DNA of 64,000 nt. It comes from Tenrec ecaudatus. Taxonomy: Eukaryota; Chordata; Mammalia; Afrosoricida; Tenrecidae. The notes below the pieces were generated by a model. That model had not been told where the DNA came from, made no database searches, and saw only the letters and a list, made by a program, of their open reading frames with translations. Positions 10,890 to 21,384 of the stretch are shown piece after piece. The DNA lies in assembly GCF_050624435.1 (NCBI RefSeq), contig NC_134539.1, forward strand, positions 44,858,001 through 44,922,000. Reading direction: 5' to 3'. The first letter of the stretch is position 1; each line of letters begins with the position of its first letter. Both the position numbers and the translations under genes were made by a program.

Positions 10890-11345
10890 TATGGAGATGA
10901 TTATAGTTAATGCCAACTAGACACTCCTGGGGGGAGGTAGGGTTTCAACCCAATTTATCAACCTCTTTGGGGGTGTGGCCTTTTGCATAAGAGAGAGATG
11001 CAGCGCAGAGCTGAGTTCTTCTCACATTCTATTTCACATCCTATTAGAGCTGGGTCCTGCATCTGGATTGGCCATCTTCTGTGACATTGCCTGCCAATCC
11101 TGGCAGCCATCAGCAGGCTGCCAACCTCAGATTCTTGTGACTGCCCTCGGATTCATTAACTTCTGTATCTACCAGCTGGTGGTAGCCTTCCTGCTTTATC
11201 ATCTTGCTTCCTGTTCATCAGTTTCCACAGTTACACGACTCCAGAGAAGCCTCCTCCGCCTTCTATGCAGAGAAGCCTCCTCCGCCTTCTATGCAGAGAA
11301 GCCTCCGCCTTATATCTGACCTACACACTGGAATAGAACAGACGT
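10890..11345 (+). repeat. Interspersed LTR-like repeat of unknown family
   Basis: The style and order ('gttaatgccaactagacact', then a run of 'ggattggccatcttctgtga' blocks, then 'ctacaactgtgtaagccatt') resemble mammalian LTR or LTR-derived repeats. A 26-bp tandem repeat (2.6 copies, 11245-11312) lies inside. I cannot name the family, and no second copy exists in the window. Confidence 0.4.
11245..11312. repeat. 26-bp tandem repeat, 2.6 copies
   Basis: Two perfect units (11245-11270, 11271-11296) and a partial third with an internal deletion. Unit contains 'agaagcctcctccgccttct'. Confidence 0.95.
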
Positions 11346-11544
11346 ACTTCTACAACTGTGTAAGCCATTTCTTTCTTTTTGTGGGTGGTGGGGAACATCC
11401 ATTTGAGTTTTATTGAAAAATTGATGTTACCCCGGGCTTCTAAATTCATGTTTTCCATAGACACAAAATTTATACCTTTTTTTTGGTTCTCCTTTGCTAT
11501 CCTTGATAACCCAGTCACACAAATATGCTCCCCGGAGTGACCAG

Positions 11545-11758
11545 TTTCTGCGTCTCGAGTTTGGTAGACCAGCAGGTCAGCAAAAGAGAGGAAGGCCCTC
11601 AATGAAATGGATCGACACCGTGCCTGCAAGAAAGGGCTGCACCAACACAATATTTGTAAGGCAGGCACAGGACTAGGTCACGCTTCCTTCTTTTATACTT
11701 GTCCACAAGGTTGCCACGAGTCGGAAGCAATTCAATGGCATCTGACAACAAACAGCAG
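11545..11758 (+). mobile_element. RTE 3' end
   Basis: Contains 'gaccagtttctgcgtctcga', 'gaggaaggccctcaatgaaa', 'tggatcgacaccgtgcctgc' and a terminal 'caatggcatctgacaacaaa'. This matches the same 3' segment as 4338-4740 but is shorter and internally deleted. Confidence 0.82.
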
Positions 11759-11759
11759 G

Positions 11760-12530
11760 CGCTCAGGGTCACGCCGCAATAGGATTGCTTGCTACTTAAG
11801 ACCACTGAGACATGAAGGTCACTGCTTGTTTTCTTGTTGGTATTTGCAGACATCCCAGGAATGCCTAGGGAATAGAAAAACTGCCAAGACACAATAGACC
11901 ATACTTACACCCAGCAGAGAGGATGGTGAAGCTAAAACAGCTGATACACGAGAAACGCTGCTTGCCGGCGATGGTTGTAGGGAGCCCGAGGCTTGATCTT
12001 TGGTGCTGTGTAGCTTCAGCGAGGGTTGCCTTCCCTACAGATCTAGAGGATCTAAGGCGTCACCTGGGCTCCTCTGCCTGCACACCTGTGGGCTGGGCCG
12101 GTCATCTGCTCCATCTGTCGCTCAGGCTCAGGCTCTACTTGAGTAAAGGGAGGTAGGAGTAGAGGAGGTCGCTTGCTGCTCAGAAGCACTGGTGCAGATC
12201 TAAATGACGGCATCCTTCGGGCTTCTGGATGTTGGTGTCGCTAGGTGCGGTGGAATGAGTGCCTTCCGACTCAAGACCTCCCTAGATGAACACGGCAACC
12301 ATCTGCTGCCTCTGTTTTTTTCTCTGTGCCGTTTGTCACGCCCTCCTCGAGCCCTGTGTGTGAAAATGCTCCCTTTACCATTTTGAATTTCTCCCTAAGA
12401 GGGGAGAAGTTGGCAAGCCTTGTGTTCCTTCTGGAATCTGCCTGAAAAACAAACGTGAGAGTTTATACTGGTCTTAGTGTGCACACCTGTCTGCTCAGTG
12501 ATCTGTACAACCATGTAAGAGCCAGAAACC
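11760..12530. other. Unassigned stretch
   Basis: No recognisable gene or repeat. All open frames are short and lack domains. Confidence 0.35.
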
Positions 12531-12532
12531 CC

Positions 12533-12534
<2 letters not shown>

Positions 12535-12565
<31 letters not shown>
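12535..12565. repeat. (TG)n microsatellite
   Basis: About 15 uninterrupted TG units. Confidence 0.97.
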
Positions 12566-12568
<3 letters not shown>

Positions 12569-12599
12569 AGAAGTCATTCCATCACACAGCTGATTAAAG

Positions 12600-12885
12600 A
12601 AATACATTTTATTTTTGGTGGAAAGATACACAGCAAATCCCACTCCCATTCCACAGTTTCTAGACATAATGATCAGTGACACTGGTTACATTCTTCACAT
12701 TGTGTCAACATTCTAGTTATTTCTGTTCCAGTTGTTTCAACCATGCAGCTGATTTTTAAAACGGTGTCAAGTGTACATTACAAAGCATCCACACGTACAG
12801 TTCAGTGACATGGAATATGGTTATTGTGCACTTCAGCCATCACCAAGCCAGAATGCCTTCATCACCTTTAACAAAGGCAGAGGGC
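12600..12885 (-). mobile_element. L1M-type 3' fragment
   Basis: Motifs 'gtgtcaagtgtacattacaa', 'acagttcagtgacatggaat' and 'cacttcagccatcaccaagc' match the reverse complement of old mammalian L1M 3' sequence. The left part (12600-12760) is related to the segment at 46720-46910. Confidence 0.65.
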
Positions 12886-12889
12886 TGAT

Positions 12890-13620
12890 CTTCAGTGAGC
12901 TCTCGCTATTCATCCGGCTCCGCGCCAGGCCGTGGGAATAGTGAGAGATGCCATTTTACCCATAAGGAGCTTACAGAGGATTGTCGGGAGAAAGGGCTTC
13001 ATCCAAACCTCACAGGGCCAATCAAAAAACACAGCAATGGCTGTGAAGGAAGAGGCGCATGCAGGAAAGTTTATAAAAGGGGGAGCTGACTTTGTTGGGG
13101 TTCACAGGGCATGCAATGGGGGTAGGAGTCACGCTGCCTCCGTGCACTCTGAACCCAGTAAAGGAATTTTGAAGACAAGGATCTGTGTAAGGCTGGCCTG
13201 GCCTCCCGGATGTTTGTTGCTTTAGTGCTTTGCTCACGGGAATAAATCAGACGTTGGCTGGGAGGCATACCCCTCAAAGTGATTGTAAGACAAGCTGTGA
13301 GATGACCTATGTGACATGATAGCGTGCGAGATTGACAGGGGAATTGGGTCTGTGTACGGCCTGGCCTGCCCTGGCAGGAAGAGTGTTCTGGTAGAAGATT
13401 CACTATGAACAAGGCAGGGGAATGGGAGCGGGCGGTGGACTTTGGGGGGGATCCCGCTGGACTCCCTGCCAGTCCATGGAGTGGGCAGGTGAATTCCATC
13501 CACTCACTCACACACTCTGTTGCTAGATTAGCATGAGTGGAATATTGGGAAAGGCCAGTGAATAAAATAAACTGTATTGTCCGGAAGCTTATAGCACTCT
13601 CAGCGTTCAATCTGTAAACA
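12890..13620. other. Ancient repeat fragment and unassigned sequence
   Basis: The part around 12905-12985 ('cgcgccaggccgtgggaata', 'cccataaggagcttacagag') resembles the widespread mammalian repeat with a 'gccaggcactgtgctagg' and 'atggagcttaca' pattern. The rest is unassigned. Confidence 0.4.
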
Positions 13621-13842
13621 GATACTTTATTTAAAAAAATTAAAGTACTTCATTTTAACTGACTAACGAATACGTACAGCAAAAGATTACACTAGCTCAT
13701 GAAACACGTTAAATGCTAAGCAAAGGCTTGTCCCTCCGATTCCCAGCACTAGACCCCTCCTACCGATGCAGCCAGATGAAGGGGTCCTCACCTGGCCACT
13801 CTCTACAATGACGTTGAGAAGACTCATAATGAAGGAGATACT

Positions 13843-14090
13843 TTTTTTTTTTTAATATATGAAGTTGACTTTATTGAACTAGAAGCATCAGGACCATGAG
13901 AAAAAGAAGGAAGTGAGCACGCAATACAGTTGCTATGATTGAGCACTAAATCTGACGCTCAGCTTCCTGGAGGCCAAGGGGGCAAAAAAGGAACTAGTTG
14001 AGTTTCGTAGCTCACATGATCCGAGAGAAAGAAGCCACTGTATTTTGGATCCGCCAGCCTCAAGTTCACGTCTCACCTGGAAACACTTTC
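13843..14090 (-). pseudogene. Candidate processed-mRNA insertion, gene unknown
   Basis: On the minus strand the sequence ends in an A-run (plus-strand T-run at 13843-13852). An 'aataaag' polyadenylation signal lies about 15-20 bases upstream, the layout of a retrotransposed mRNA 3' end. The flanks hold a weak possible target duplication ('aaggagatac' left, 'tcggagacac' right). Translation of the body shows no recognisable protein and contains stops. It could instead be the 3' end of an unknown retroelement. Confidence 0.4.
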
Positions 14091-14129
14091 GGAGACACCC
14101 ATTTTAATTTAGTTTAATTTTTAAAAAGA

Positions 14130-14297
14130 GAGATCCATTTCTGTGGCTGTAGCTAGGGTCCGTCTAGCTCATAGCAACCCCATGGGACCGAGTAAGACTA
14201 CCGCACAGTGTGTGTGTTCTTGGCTGTCATCCTGGGCTTCAAACCAGCTGTCTTCCAGTTAGCAGCCAGCTCTGAACCACCGTGTCACCAGGGCTCC
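14130..14297 (-). repeat. AfroSINE
   Basis: Contains 'tcatagcaaccccatgggac', 'cgagtaagactaccgcac' and a reversed head 'caccgtgtcaccagggctcc'. The head end is well preserved. Confidence 0.85.
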
Positions 14298-14507
14298 TTA
14301 AGGAAATCCATACGAGCGACCATTCATGTTTGGGGCGAGAACTGAACCACGAAACACAAAGTTTGGCCTGACATTGCTTGTGACGGCTTTTAACACGGTC
14401 AAACGCTTACCAAAGCATGTGAGAATGCTGGAGGACAAATCAGTGCGGACTAAATTCACAGGGTTCAGCAAGCGAAGGCCACCAAGCGGGATGGAACGCA
14501 GACTAAA

Positions 14508-14668
14508 TTATGCTGGCGGAGCCGTGCTTAGAGCGCCTGACTTCTCACCAAAAGATCAACAGTTAGAACCTATCAGCAGGCAGGCGGGAGAAAGAAGTGG
14601 CAAGCCACGGAAAAGGTCCCAGCCTTGGAAATCCCAGCTCGATTCTGTCTATAGGATCGCTGAGTGAA
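14508..14668 (+). repeat. AfroSINE, diverged
   Basis: A diverged head ('ggagccgtgcttagagcgcc') is followed by 'tcagcaggcaggcgggagaa' and a tail 'tataggatcgctgagtgaat'. Confidence 0.7.
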
Positions 14669-14669
14669 T

Positions 14670-15640
14670 CCCCACCACGGCAGCGGCTGGTAGGTAGGGT
14701 GACAAGGGACGTCCCACGGGAGCAGGAGTGCAGAGCCTCCTGGAGTCGTTTGCAAAGTAGAGAAAGGCTGCAGAAAGACCAGCTTTTGGATAGGCTGCGG
14801 GGAGGAGGGGCGGTAGGAGTCAATAGGCAGAGCCCCATCGATTGGAAAGGCCCAGATTTCAGGCGCATGCGCAACAGCACAGCGTGAGGCCCAGGCTCCG
14901 CCCATTTGGAGATTATCAGACTGTCCAGGGTTGAGAGAAATTCTAGCAAGGCCTCCCTCCCTTAAAGAGGCTGGATTTGCTGCTTGGACATTTTCTTGCC
15001 CTTCTGAGACAACTTTTTGTTGAGTTAAGCAAAAATGAATGAGAATCAGATGGGCCACATTTTCTCGTGAATACACACGGGCTTAAAAAACGGAGGGGAA
15101 GAGAAGTCGACAGAATGCATTGGCTTTTGCCAAACCCAAAGTATTTGAAAAATCACACAAGACACTTCTCGGACCCAAACACATGCCCGGATTCTCCCAC
15201 TCTTAATCACAGCTGCAGGCATTTAATAAAATGAATTGCGTACAAGAAAACGGGGTCTGAATGGGGGAGCCTCATCCAGGGCAAAGGACTGGTGCGGTGC
15301 AGAGGGCCAGTTAGCCCGTGAGGGCGTGCACCTCGCATGGCCCGTCCAGAGACAGCGAGTAGTCCTATGCAGAGCGCGTGAACAAAGCCACTGAGCCCAA
15401 CTCTAGCTGAACAATTACAACCCCACTTTATTGTCTCCTGTGTACAAAGAATCCAGCCATCTCTTGTTTCTCTCCCTCCGTCTCTTCATTTTATATGCCA
15501 GAATGTAAAAATGAAGAGCAATATGTTTTGCATCAGCCTCCAGTCACATGAATGGAGAACAAATGAGAGATGGTGGAAATAGAACAAGATTGCTAACTTG
15601 CTGTTTGTTCTGATTCTAAACTCTTGGCTCGAGGATTACG
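14670..15640. other. Unassigned stretch
   Basis: Moderately GC-rich at 14690-14910, including 'ggcgcatgcgcaacagca', but CpG density is not high enough for me to call an island. No gene recognised. Confidence 0.35.
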
Positions 15641-15644
15641 GATA

Positions 15645-15725
15645 TCCGAGGAGTTAACTAATTGATCCACGAACCTTAGTTAGTGAGTTGCAGAGAGGGG
15701 ACTCGAGTCTGGGACCTTTTATCTG
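15645..15725 (-). repeat. MIR fragment
   Basis: The string 'ttagttagtgagttgcagag' followed by 'gactcgagtctgggacc' matches the reverse of the MIR region that reads through the core tRNA-related segment. Short and old. Confidence 0.5.
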
Positions 15726-15816
15726 AGTTCTTTAAACATCAATGCAATTTTTTTTTGTTTTGCTCAGAAACTAAGAAGACACGTGATTTATCTCGGCTAT
15801 TGATTGATATCTTTCT

Positions 15817-15834
15817 GCACCCCCCCCCCCCCCC
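15817..15834. repeat. Poly-C run
   Basis: An uninterrupted C run in a pyrimidine-rich context (to about 15870). Confidence 0.9.
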
Positions 15835-16295
15835 GTTTCCATTCAGCTTCCCTGCTTTCTTTTTTCTACAGTAGACAGTTGCTGACTGCTCCACAACGGG
15901 GACAAGGTCCAAAGAGAGCCAAGATGTAGGAAGTTGGATCTGAAGAGAAGATAAACTGTGTGTAGAAATACATGAGAAAGAAACAGTAGTTGGAATGGAA
16001 TGAGACAGGAATGGGGGTAGGGGCAAGTGGCAGATGAAGGCTTTGAGGAAGAGAGAGCATTGGAAAGGGACTTGAGCCTGAGAGATTGATGAGCAGAGAT
16101 GTGAAGCATGGAGGAAGGTGGGTCCAGGTTGCCTGTGGCTCACTGAGGCTCAGTGAGGCGGAATGCGTTTGGGAAGGGTGGCCGTGTTGGCAGTGTGTGG
16201 GGGAGAAGAAAGGAGTCGGAGCTAGATCCACAGGACCTTTTGGTTCTTGTGAAGTACGGCGATTGCTCATCCCAATGACTGCTCAATGTCTAACC

Positions 16296-16736
16296 CAGTG
16301 GTTCTCCACCTTCCTCATGCTGAGGCCCTTTCATACAGTCCCTCATGTTGTGGTGACCCCCCCCAACATAAAATTATTTTCCTTGCTACTTCATCACTGT
16401 CATTTGGCTACTGTTATGAATCGTCATGTAAATATCTGATAGGCAGGATGTATTTTCATGGTTACAAATTGAAAATCATTATAGCATAGTAATTCATCAC
16501 AAAACAATGTCATTCTATATTGTGAAATATTTATTTCTAATCACAAGTAAATGAAATTTTGTCTTGAAGCATGGTGTACTCATATGTAGGCGTATCTACA
16601 TGTGGGCAGACCTGCCTGGAGACGGATAGAGGAGCGGTGTCTCAGTTCCTAAGACCATCGGAAATATGTGTTTTCCAACCGTCTTAGGCGGCTATTGTGA
16701 AAGGGTCATTCGACCCCCAAAGGTTGAGAATCACTG
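16296..16736 (-). mobile_element. SPIN-type hAT transposon, non-autonomous, 441 bp
   Basis: Terminal inverted repeats are 'cagtggttctccaccttcct' at the left and the complement of 'ccaaaggttgagaatcactg' at the right. The flanks are gtctaacc (16288-16295) and ctctaagc (16737-16744). They are 8 bp long, match at six positions and carry the TCTAA core expected of hAT duplications. The interior includes 'catcactgtcatttggctac', 'ggcaggatgtattttcatgg' and 'cctaagaccatcggaaatat', all SPIN hallmarks. There is no transposase ORF. It is longer than the two other copies in this window. Confidence 0.9.
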
Positions 16737-17190
16737 CTCTAAGCCATTTCTCTTCTCACGGCTGCCAGAGCCATGATCTCCACATGCGAAAAAGCTTCCC
16801 CTGCCCACGTGGCAGCCTCAACTCTGACAAGACGGGCTGTTACCACTGCCTCCGTGCTCCTCCTAGGCTCAGACTGAACACACAGAGCCAGGGCAGTGTG
16901 CAGTGTCCTGGACACAGCCAGCGGGCTTTTCTTTGTTTGCACGTCCTTTTGTTTGTTCACTCTTGCTTTCTTTTGTTTTTGCCTCCTGCCTTGGCTGCCC
17001 TTCACATCTGTCACTCACAGTCCCATCACTTATATGTCCCCGGGCAAATGCGTAGTTAAATCCTGGGGCTTCTTGAGGTGGCCCATCCTCAGCACTTGCA
17101 GGACACTGGTGTCGAGCAGGCTCATGGCTATCCTTGTACTTACCGCTGTCCTTGTACTTACCCTATGCACTTGACCCGATTTATCAGTGT
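16737..17190. other. Unassigned stretch
   Basis: No recognisable gene. The sequence is pyrimidine-rich at 16920-17000 without a clear repeat identity. Confidence 0.35.
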
Positions 17191-17194
17191 ATGG

Positions 17195-17330
17195 CGATTG
17201 CCCCTCCAGAGTGAGAGTGTCTTGAGGACATGCCTTCTTTCAGAATCAACTTTTCATCCACAGTGCCTTGTATGAAAACTGACGCCTTGACAATAAGCAA
17301 TCAATGTTTACTGAGTGAACCCCGTCCAAG
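17195..17330 (+). repeat. L2 3' end fragment
   Basis: Contains 'gagagtgtcttgaggacatg' and, after a gap, 'cacagtgccttgtatgaaaa' and 'tcaatgtttactgagtgaac'. This is the L2 tail order (gagggcaggga ... acagtgcctgg ... caataaatgtttgttgaatg). Confidence 0.65.
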
Positions 17331-17544
17331 ATACCCATTCAACCATTCATTCGTTCCTTCATACACCTATGTGATCTCCTTTCACCTGCGCAGAAAGCCC
17401 ACAGGCAGGGTCGCGTTCCTGTGGTTCACCCTGGTACAGCAATCCTGCTTGCTAGAATACTGAAATCCTTTTGTATTCACTGGGAACACTAGCCGCCCGC
17501 CCCTCCCCCCCCTGAGTACTCCCTACTACTCACACTTCTCTGCT

Positions 17545-17790
17545 GTTACTAGGTACCATCGAGTCGACTCTGACCCACATCAGCCCTCTGCACAATAGAA
17601 CGCAATACTGCCCGGTCCCACTTCATCGTCACAGCTGTTTCTGTACCTGTACCATTGATGCAGCCACTGTGTCACTCACAGAGGGTCTTCCTCTGCTTGA
17701 TGGCCTTCTCCAGGGGCTGGACTCTCCTGGCAATATGTCCAAAGTATGAGAGAGAAGTCTTCTCTGGACCCCCCCAATTCTCCCTTTGGT
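17545..17790 (-). mobile_element. RTE 3' part
   Basis: Begins 'gttactaggtaccatcgagt', the reverse of the RTE tail, and continues with 'gcaatactgcccggtcccac', 'gatgcagccactgtgtcact', 'gagggtcttcctctgcttga' and 'caatatgtccaaagtatgag'. Reverse-complement copy of the 4338-4740 segment. Confidence 0.87.
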
Positions 17791-17867
17791 CCAGCAAAGA
17801 CCCAGCACTGGCCCTGCAGGTGACTCTATGACCTACTCCAGGGTCCTTGTGGCAGGGCCCTGGCATA

Positions 17868-18050
17868 CTCATGGGGTAGCCTCAGTCCATTCCGACTCAG
17901 CGTCCTCGGGGGACTGAGTAAAACTGCCCCTGGGGTGTTTGAGGCTGTCACCGCTAGTGCAGCAGACCAGTAAGTCTCTTGTCTCCCGCCCAGCCACTGC
18001 GTGGGTTCAAACTGCCAGTCTTTCAGTTCCCAGCCAAGCACGCCAGGCCT
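17868..18050 (-). repeat. AfroSINE
   Basis: Contains 'gggactgagtaaaactgccc' and 'gcgtgggttcaaactgccag'. The head is degraded. Confidence 0.8.
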
Positions 18051-18099
18051 CCTTGACTCTGACATGTGTGCTGCGAGGTCCCTGCACGCTCAGCCCAGC

Positions 18100-18225
18100 C
18101 CACAGGGAAGATTTCCCAGGACTGAAGTGTTTTGTGTTTTGCCTGAAGCTTGGAGTGGTAAAGTGACTTGCCCAGGCTACCCAGCAGGCGTGTCTTTCCC
18201 TTGTGGGTCCAAGGCTATCCCTAGG
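18100..18225 (-). repeat. MIR fragment
   Basis: The string 'agtgacttgcccaggctacc' followed by 'cagcaggcgtgtc' matches the reverse of the MIR core. Low divergence only over about 40 bp. Confidence 0.5.
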
Positions 18226-18229
18226 GTAC

Positions 18230-19595
18230 AGTGAAGCCCCTTTCTTCTGCCTGCTCTATTTTGTGTGCCGTCGAGTAAGCTGGCTGGCGGGAGCAGCCTG
18301 GGTTTGCACCCTGACAGTCAATAGCCACCCCTCTGTGCTCGGGTCGCCAAGGGCCAGGGCCTAGAGAAAGGCCTCCTAATTTACTCAGCCTCAAAACACA
18401 CCTATGAGCAAGTGGGGCTTCCTTTACCCCCATTCTCTGTAGGTAATGGTCTGGGAGTATATGTTTTGCTAATTCAAGATCAGCCAAATTATATTTAGTT
18501 CAACTCATTCAAACAAAATTACATTCACATGGCGACACAGTGGGGCGTTTCTGGCCCGAAAGCATAATTATTTCCCTCCGGTTATGACTGTTTCCCCTTC
18601 TCCCCCTGTCCAAATGAGCGTTCCTGTTTCAGCCCACACTTCGCTCCGGGAGAGTGGGGTAACTGGCAACAGAGCCCAATATTCACGGCTGCTTCTGGAT
18701 GTGGCATCTGAACATTTGCACATCAATACAAAACACATTGCCAAGGGCTCTGGAGCCCGGAATCTCAGCCTGCTGCCTGGGAGCATCCGGGTATTGAAGG
18801 CCTTCACATCCACCTCTTACCTGTCTGCCCCACCCTGCTTCCATCTCCTGCCCCCCACCCAAACGGGTCTCCATACTGCTCCCCCTCTCCCGGCTCCTCC
18901 TGGATGATTTGCACAGATGGCCTTGGTGTCAGCCTGTCTTGGACACACGTGAGACGTCTAAGAGAATAGAGACAGGGCCCCGGGGGATGTCACAGATTAA
19001 GAGCAGACCAGAGATTGACTGACGATCCACTCTAAGCCAGACACCAGTGTAGGAGAAACAGATAGTCTGAATTTCATTGAGCCTAGAATACATCGCCCCC
19101 CTCCTTCCATATTTTAGTGCTTTGAAAGCAGGGCTCTCCCCTTGCCCATGGAGCCCGCCCTCCTGGCACAAGGCTGCTGTGCACATGGCCTCCTGCGCCT
19201 GGTGTGATGGCAGCTGACAAGCCCAACAGGAGGGCAGGTCGGCAAAGGTGGGATGAGAGACAGAAGAACTAGAAGCAAGACTCTTGACTGGGATTAGAAA
19301 TGCCAGAGCAGTAGCCCTTTGTGTGGGGAGTGTTGTGACTCTGACAGCATCATTCTGTTAGGTCAAAGCCTACTTTGTAGAGTTGACCTTCAATCAAGTT
19401 CATGTGGTTTGGGAAGGCAAGAGAGGTGAGACCACAAACAAGCCTTACTTGAAGTGACTTCTTTAAGGAGGGTCAGAGAACCTGCTGAGTCACTCACTGC
19501 CAACATGCAGCCATACCCAGACGGACACAAATCACCGCCTCCAGAAAGCCCTCTCCCCTCTGAGGGGAAACAGGCCAGTCCGAAACACCTACCCA
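18230..19595. other. Unassigned stretch
   Basis: No gene recognised. Several frames of up to about 107 codons overlap on both strands around 18560-18910, without domain similarity. Confidence 0.35.
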
Positions 19596-19599
19596 TCCA

Positions 19600-19785
19600 C
19601 CACTTTTGAGTGATTTTCAACTCGTAACAGCCATGCAGGACAGAATGGAACTGCTCCTGCAAGTATCAGACGCTGCGGATTTTAATGGGAGCAGAAAGCT
19701 TCATCTTTCTCTTGCAGGACAACTGGTGAGTTCAAACTGCTGACCTGGAAGTTAGCAGTCCAACATGCAACCTACCATGCCAACA
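19600..19785 (-). repeat. AfroSINE
   Basis: Contains 'aacagccatgcaggacagaa', 'gggagcagaaagcttcatct' and 'gttcaaactgctgacctgga'. Reversed head ends 'aacctaccatgcc'. Confidence 0.85.
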
Positions 19786-19844
19786 CTTACAACAAGACAT
19801 ATGGCTTTGTAACTGCTTCTAGGGGAAGGAGGCCAAGATCAAGT

Positions 19845-19950
19845 AGATGAATTTAGCATTTGTGGGCACCAGATGCTGTGTTGACCCTCATCTGTCTGGT
19901 TTCACAGACTCTTCCTGATAATCTTCTAAGGGCAGGGTGTTTATTGAAGT
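19845..19950 (-). repeat. MIR fragment
   Basis: 'tagcatttgtgggcaccaga' followed by 'tgctgtgttgaccctcatct' matches the reverse of the MIR 3' half (gcgctt ... ggcactgt ... acatttattgagc). Confidence 0.55.
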
Positions 19951-20369
19951 GCAAAGGGGGTCACAGTTGGCCTCTTTTGTGGATGGCAGTTGGGAACGCT
20001 TTGCCAAACTCCAGGCCCAGGATCTGACGCCTGGCCCAAAGGGCTCCTGGGACTATGAAAAGATCCGTCTGGATTGGGTCCTTGATACCGTGGTCCCACA
20101 GTGAGCCTACTGACTGGTGTGGTCCTTCAGCCATGGCCTCACTACTCAATCGTAAAGAGAAGGATGCTCCCTGTTGTGTTAGGTCTAGAGTACAGAGTCT
20201 AGATCCTTGTCCTCATTGACCGGACACTGCTTTGCCTGCTTCGGGAGATGCCAGAGGGCAGGAAAGAGTCCCAGGTATACTAGAAGTTGCTTCTGTGTTA
20301 CAGAGTCCAGAGCCTTATCTCCTAAGTTTTAGACCCATTGCTTACCCCAGACACTCTCCACTCCCCGTG

Positions 20370-20580
20370 GGTCCCTGAATGGTACCAATGATCAGAGCAC
20401 TTGACTATCAACTGAAAGGTTGGCAGTTCATGTCCACCCAGAAGTGCCTTAGGATAAAGTGCCGGAGATCTAGATCTGAAAAACCAGCGATTGGAAACGC
20501 TGTGCAGTACGGTTCTGCCGTGACACCGTGGGGACTGTGAGTCAGAATAGACTTGAGAGCAACTGGTTTTGCTTTTGCTT
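20370..20580 (+). repeat. AfroSINE, 'aaaacc' subtype
   Basis: The body 'gatctgaaaaaccagcgatt' and 'cagtacggttctgccgtgac' is followed by a tail 'agacttgagagcaactggtt'. The plus-strand counterpart of the subtype at 24738. Confidence 0.8.
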
Positions 20581-20700
20581 GGGGCCATTCCTCAGGCAAA
20601 TGGAGGTGTCCCTGCTGGTAGATTCCTCCTTCTGGATCCCGCCATTCCCCAGCTCTCTGTCCACTTCTGTCCAGTGAGAATGAACACTTAGTAAAACCTG

Positions 20701-21377
20701 TTGAGGTAGTTAGTTTATTGTGCCAACCTGGCCGATAAACACATGTGGGGTTAATTGCAGGGCGGAGAGATAAATGGTTTGGTGAGCCTCGCCTTCCTAG
20801 TTCTCGGGTCTCTTGCTTTGTGATGGTCGGACCAGGGTGCAGCTGCCTTAGCCAGTTCCCTGCTTCAGCTGGCAAGGCTAACTTCCTGTGAGACATCCCC
20901 GAGGAGAAGCCACATGGACCTACCCCGATGCAGCCCTGGGTGCTCGAGCAGCCGTGTGGAGATTCCTGCCAGCATTGAGATGCTTACACATTCTCTGATT
21001 CGGCTTTCCTCCTGCAGTTGGCACCACTTTGAGTGTTTTGTGAGATGGAGGAGGACTTTGTGGATTGGTGTTGGACATATGGGTTAATGTTGGACTTGTG
21101 GGCTTGGGCAGCACTGCGTTGGGATGTTTTCTTGATGCATACTTAACCTTTTATAAAACTCCTTTTAAAAAAAAAACATTTTATTAGGGGCTCATACAAC
21201 TCATCACAATTCATACATATACATACATTAATTGTATAAAGCACATCTGTACATTCTTTGCCCTAATCATTTTCAAAGCATTTGCTCTCCACTTAAGCCC
21301 TTTGCATCAGTCCTCAAAATTCTCTCTTATACATGAGTTTCTGTGGGTTTGTTTCTCTAAAGTACCCAGACTAACAC
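20701..21377 (+). mobile_element. LTR-like interspersed repeat, copy 1, split by L1
   Basis: Starts 'ttgaggtagttagtttattg' and ends 'acccagactaacac'. It is flanked by a perfect 5-bp duplication acctg (20696-20700 and 21378-21382). A 5-bp duplication fits an LTR element of the ERVL/MaLR type. The body 'taaacacatgtggggttaat' through 'ttgtgatggtcggaccaggg' recurs at 43531 and 54396. A young L1 3' end (21163-21318) interrupts it. There is no internal coding region, so it could be a solo LTR or another non-autonomous element. Confidence 0.8.
21163..21318 (-). mobile_element. L1 3' end inserted in the LTR-like repeat
   Basis: 'acattttattaggggctcat' is followed by 'ctgtacattctttgccctaa' and 'catttgctctccacttaagc', ending at 'gcatcagtcctc'. 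The LTR-like sequence resumes right after. The flanks 'aaaactcc' and 'aaaattct' could be a decayed duplication. Confidence 0.88.
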
Positions 21378-21384
21378 ACCTGTC

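Noticed and set aside
13071..13610. 179-codon minus-strand frame
   Set aside because: Overlaps ancient repeat and unassigned sequence; no homology recognised, and another long frame overlaps it on the same strand.
14690..14910. CpG-island promoter
   Set aside because: Only a handful of CpGs in a moderately GC-rich stretch and no downstream exon or transcript evidence.
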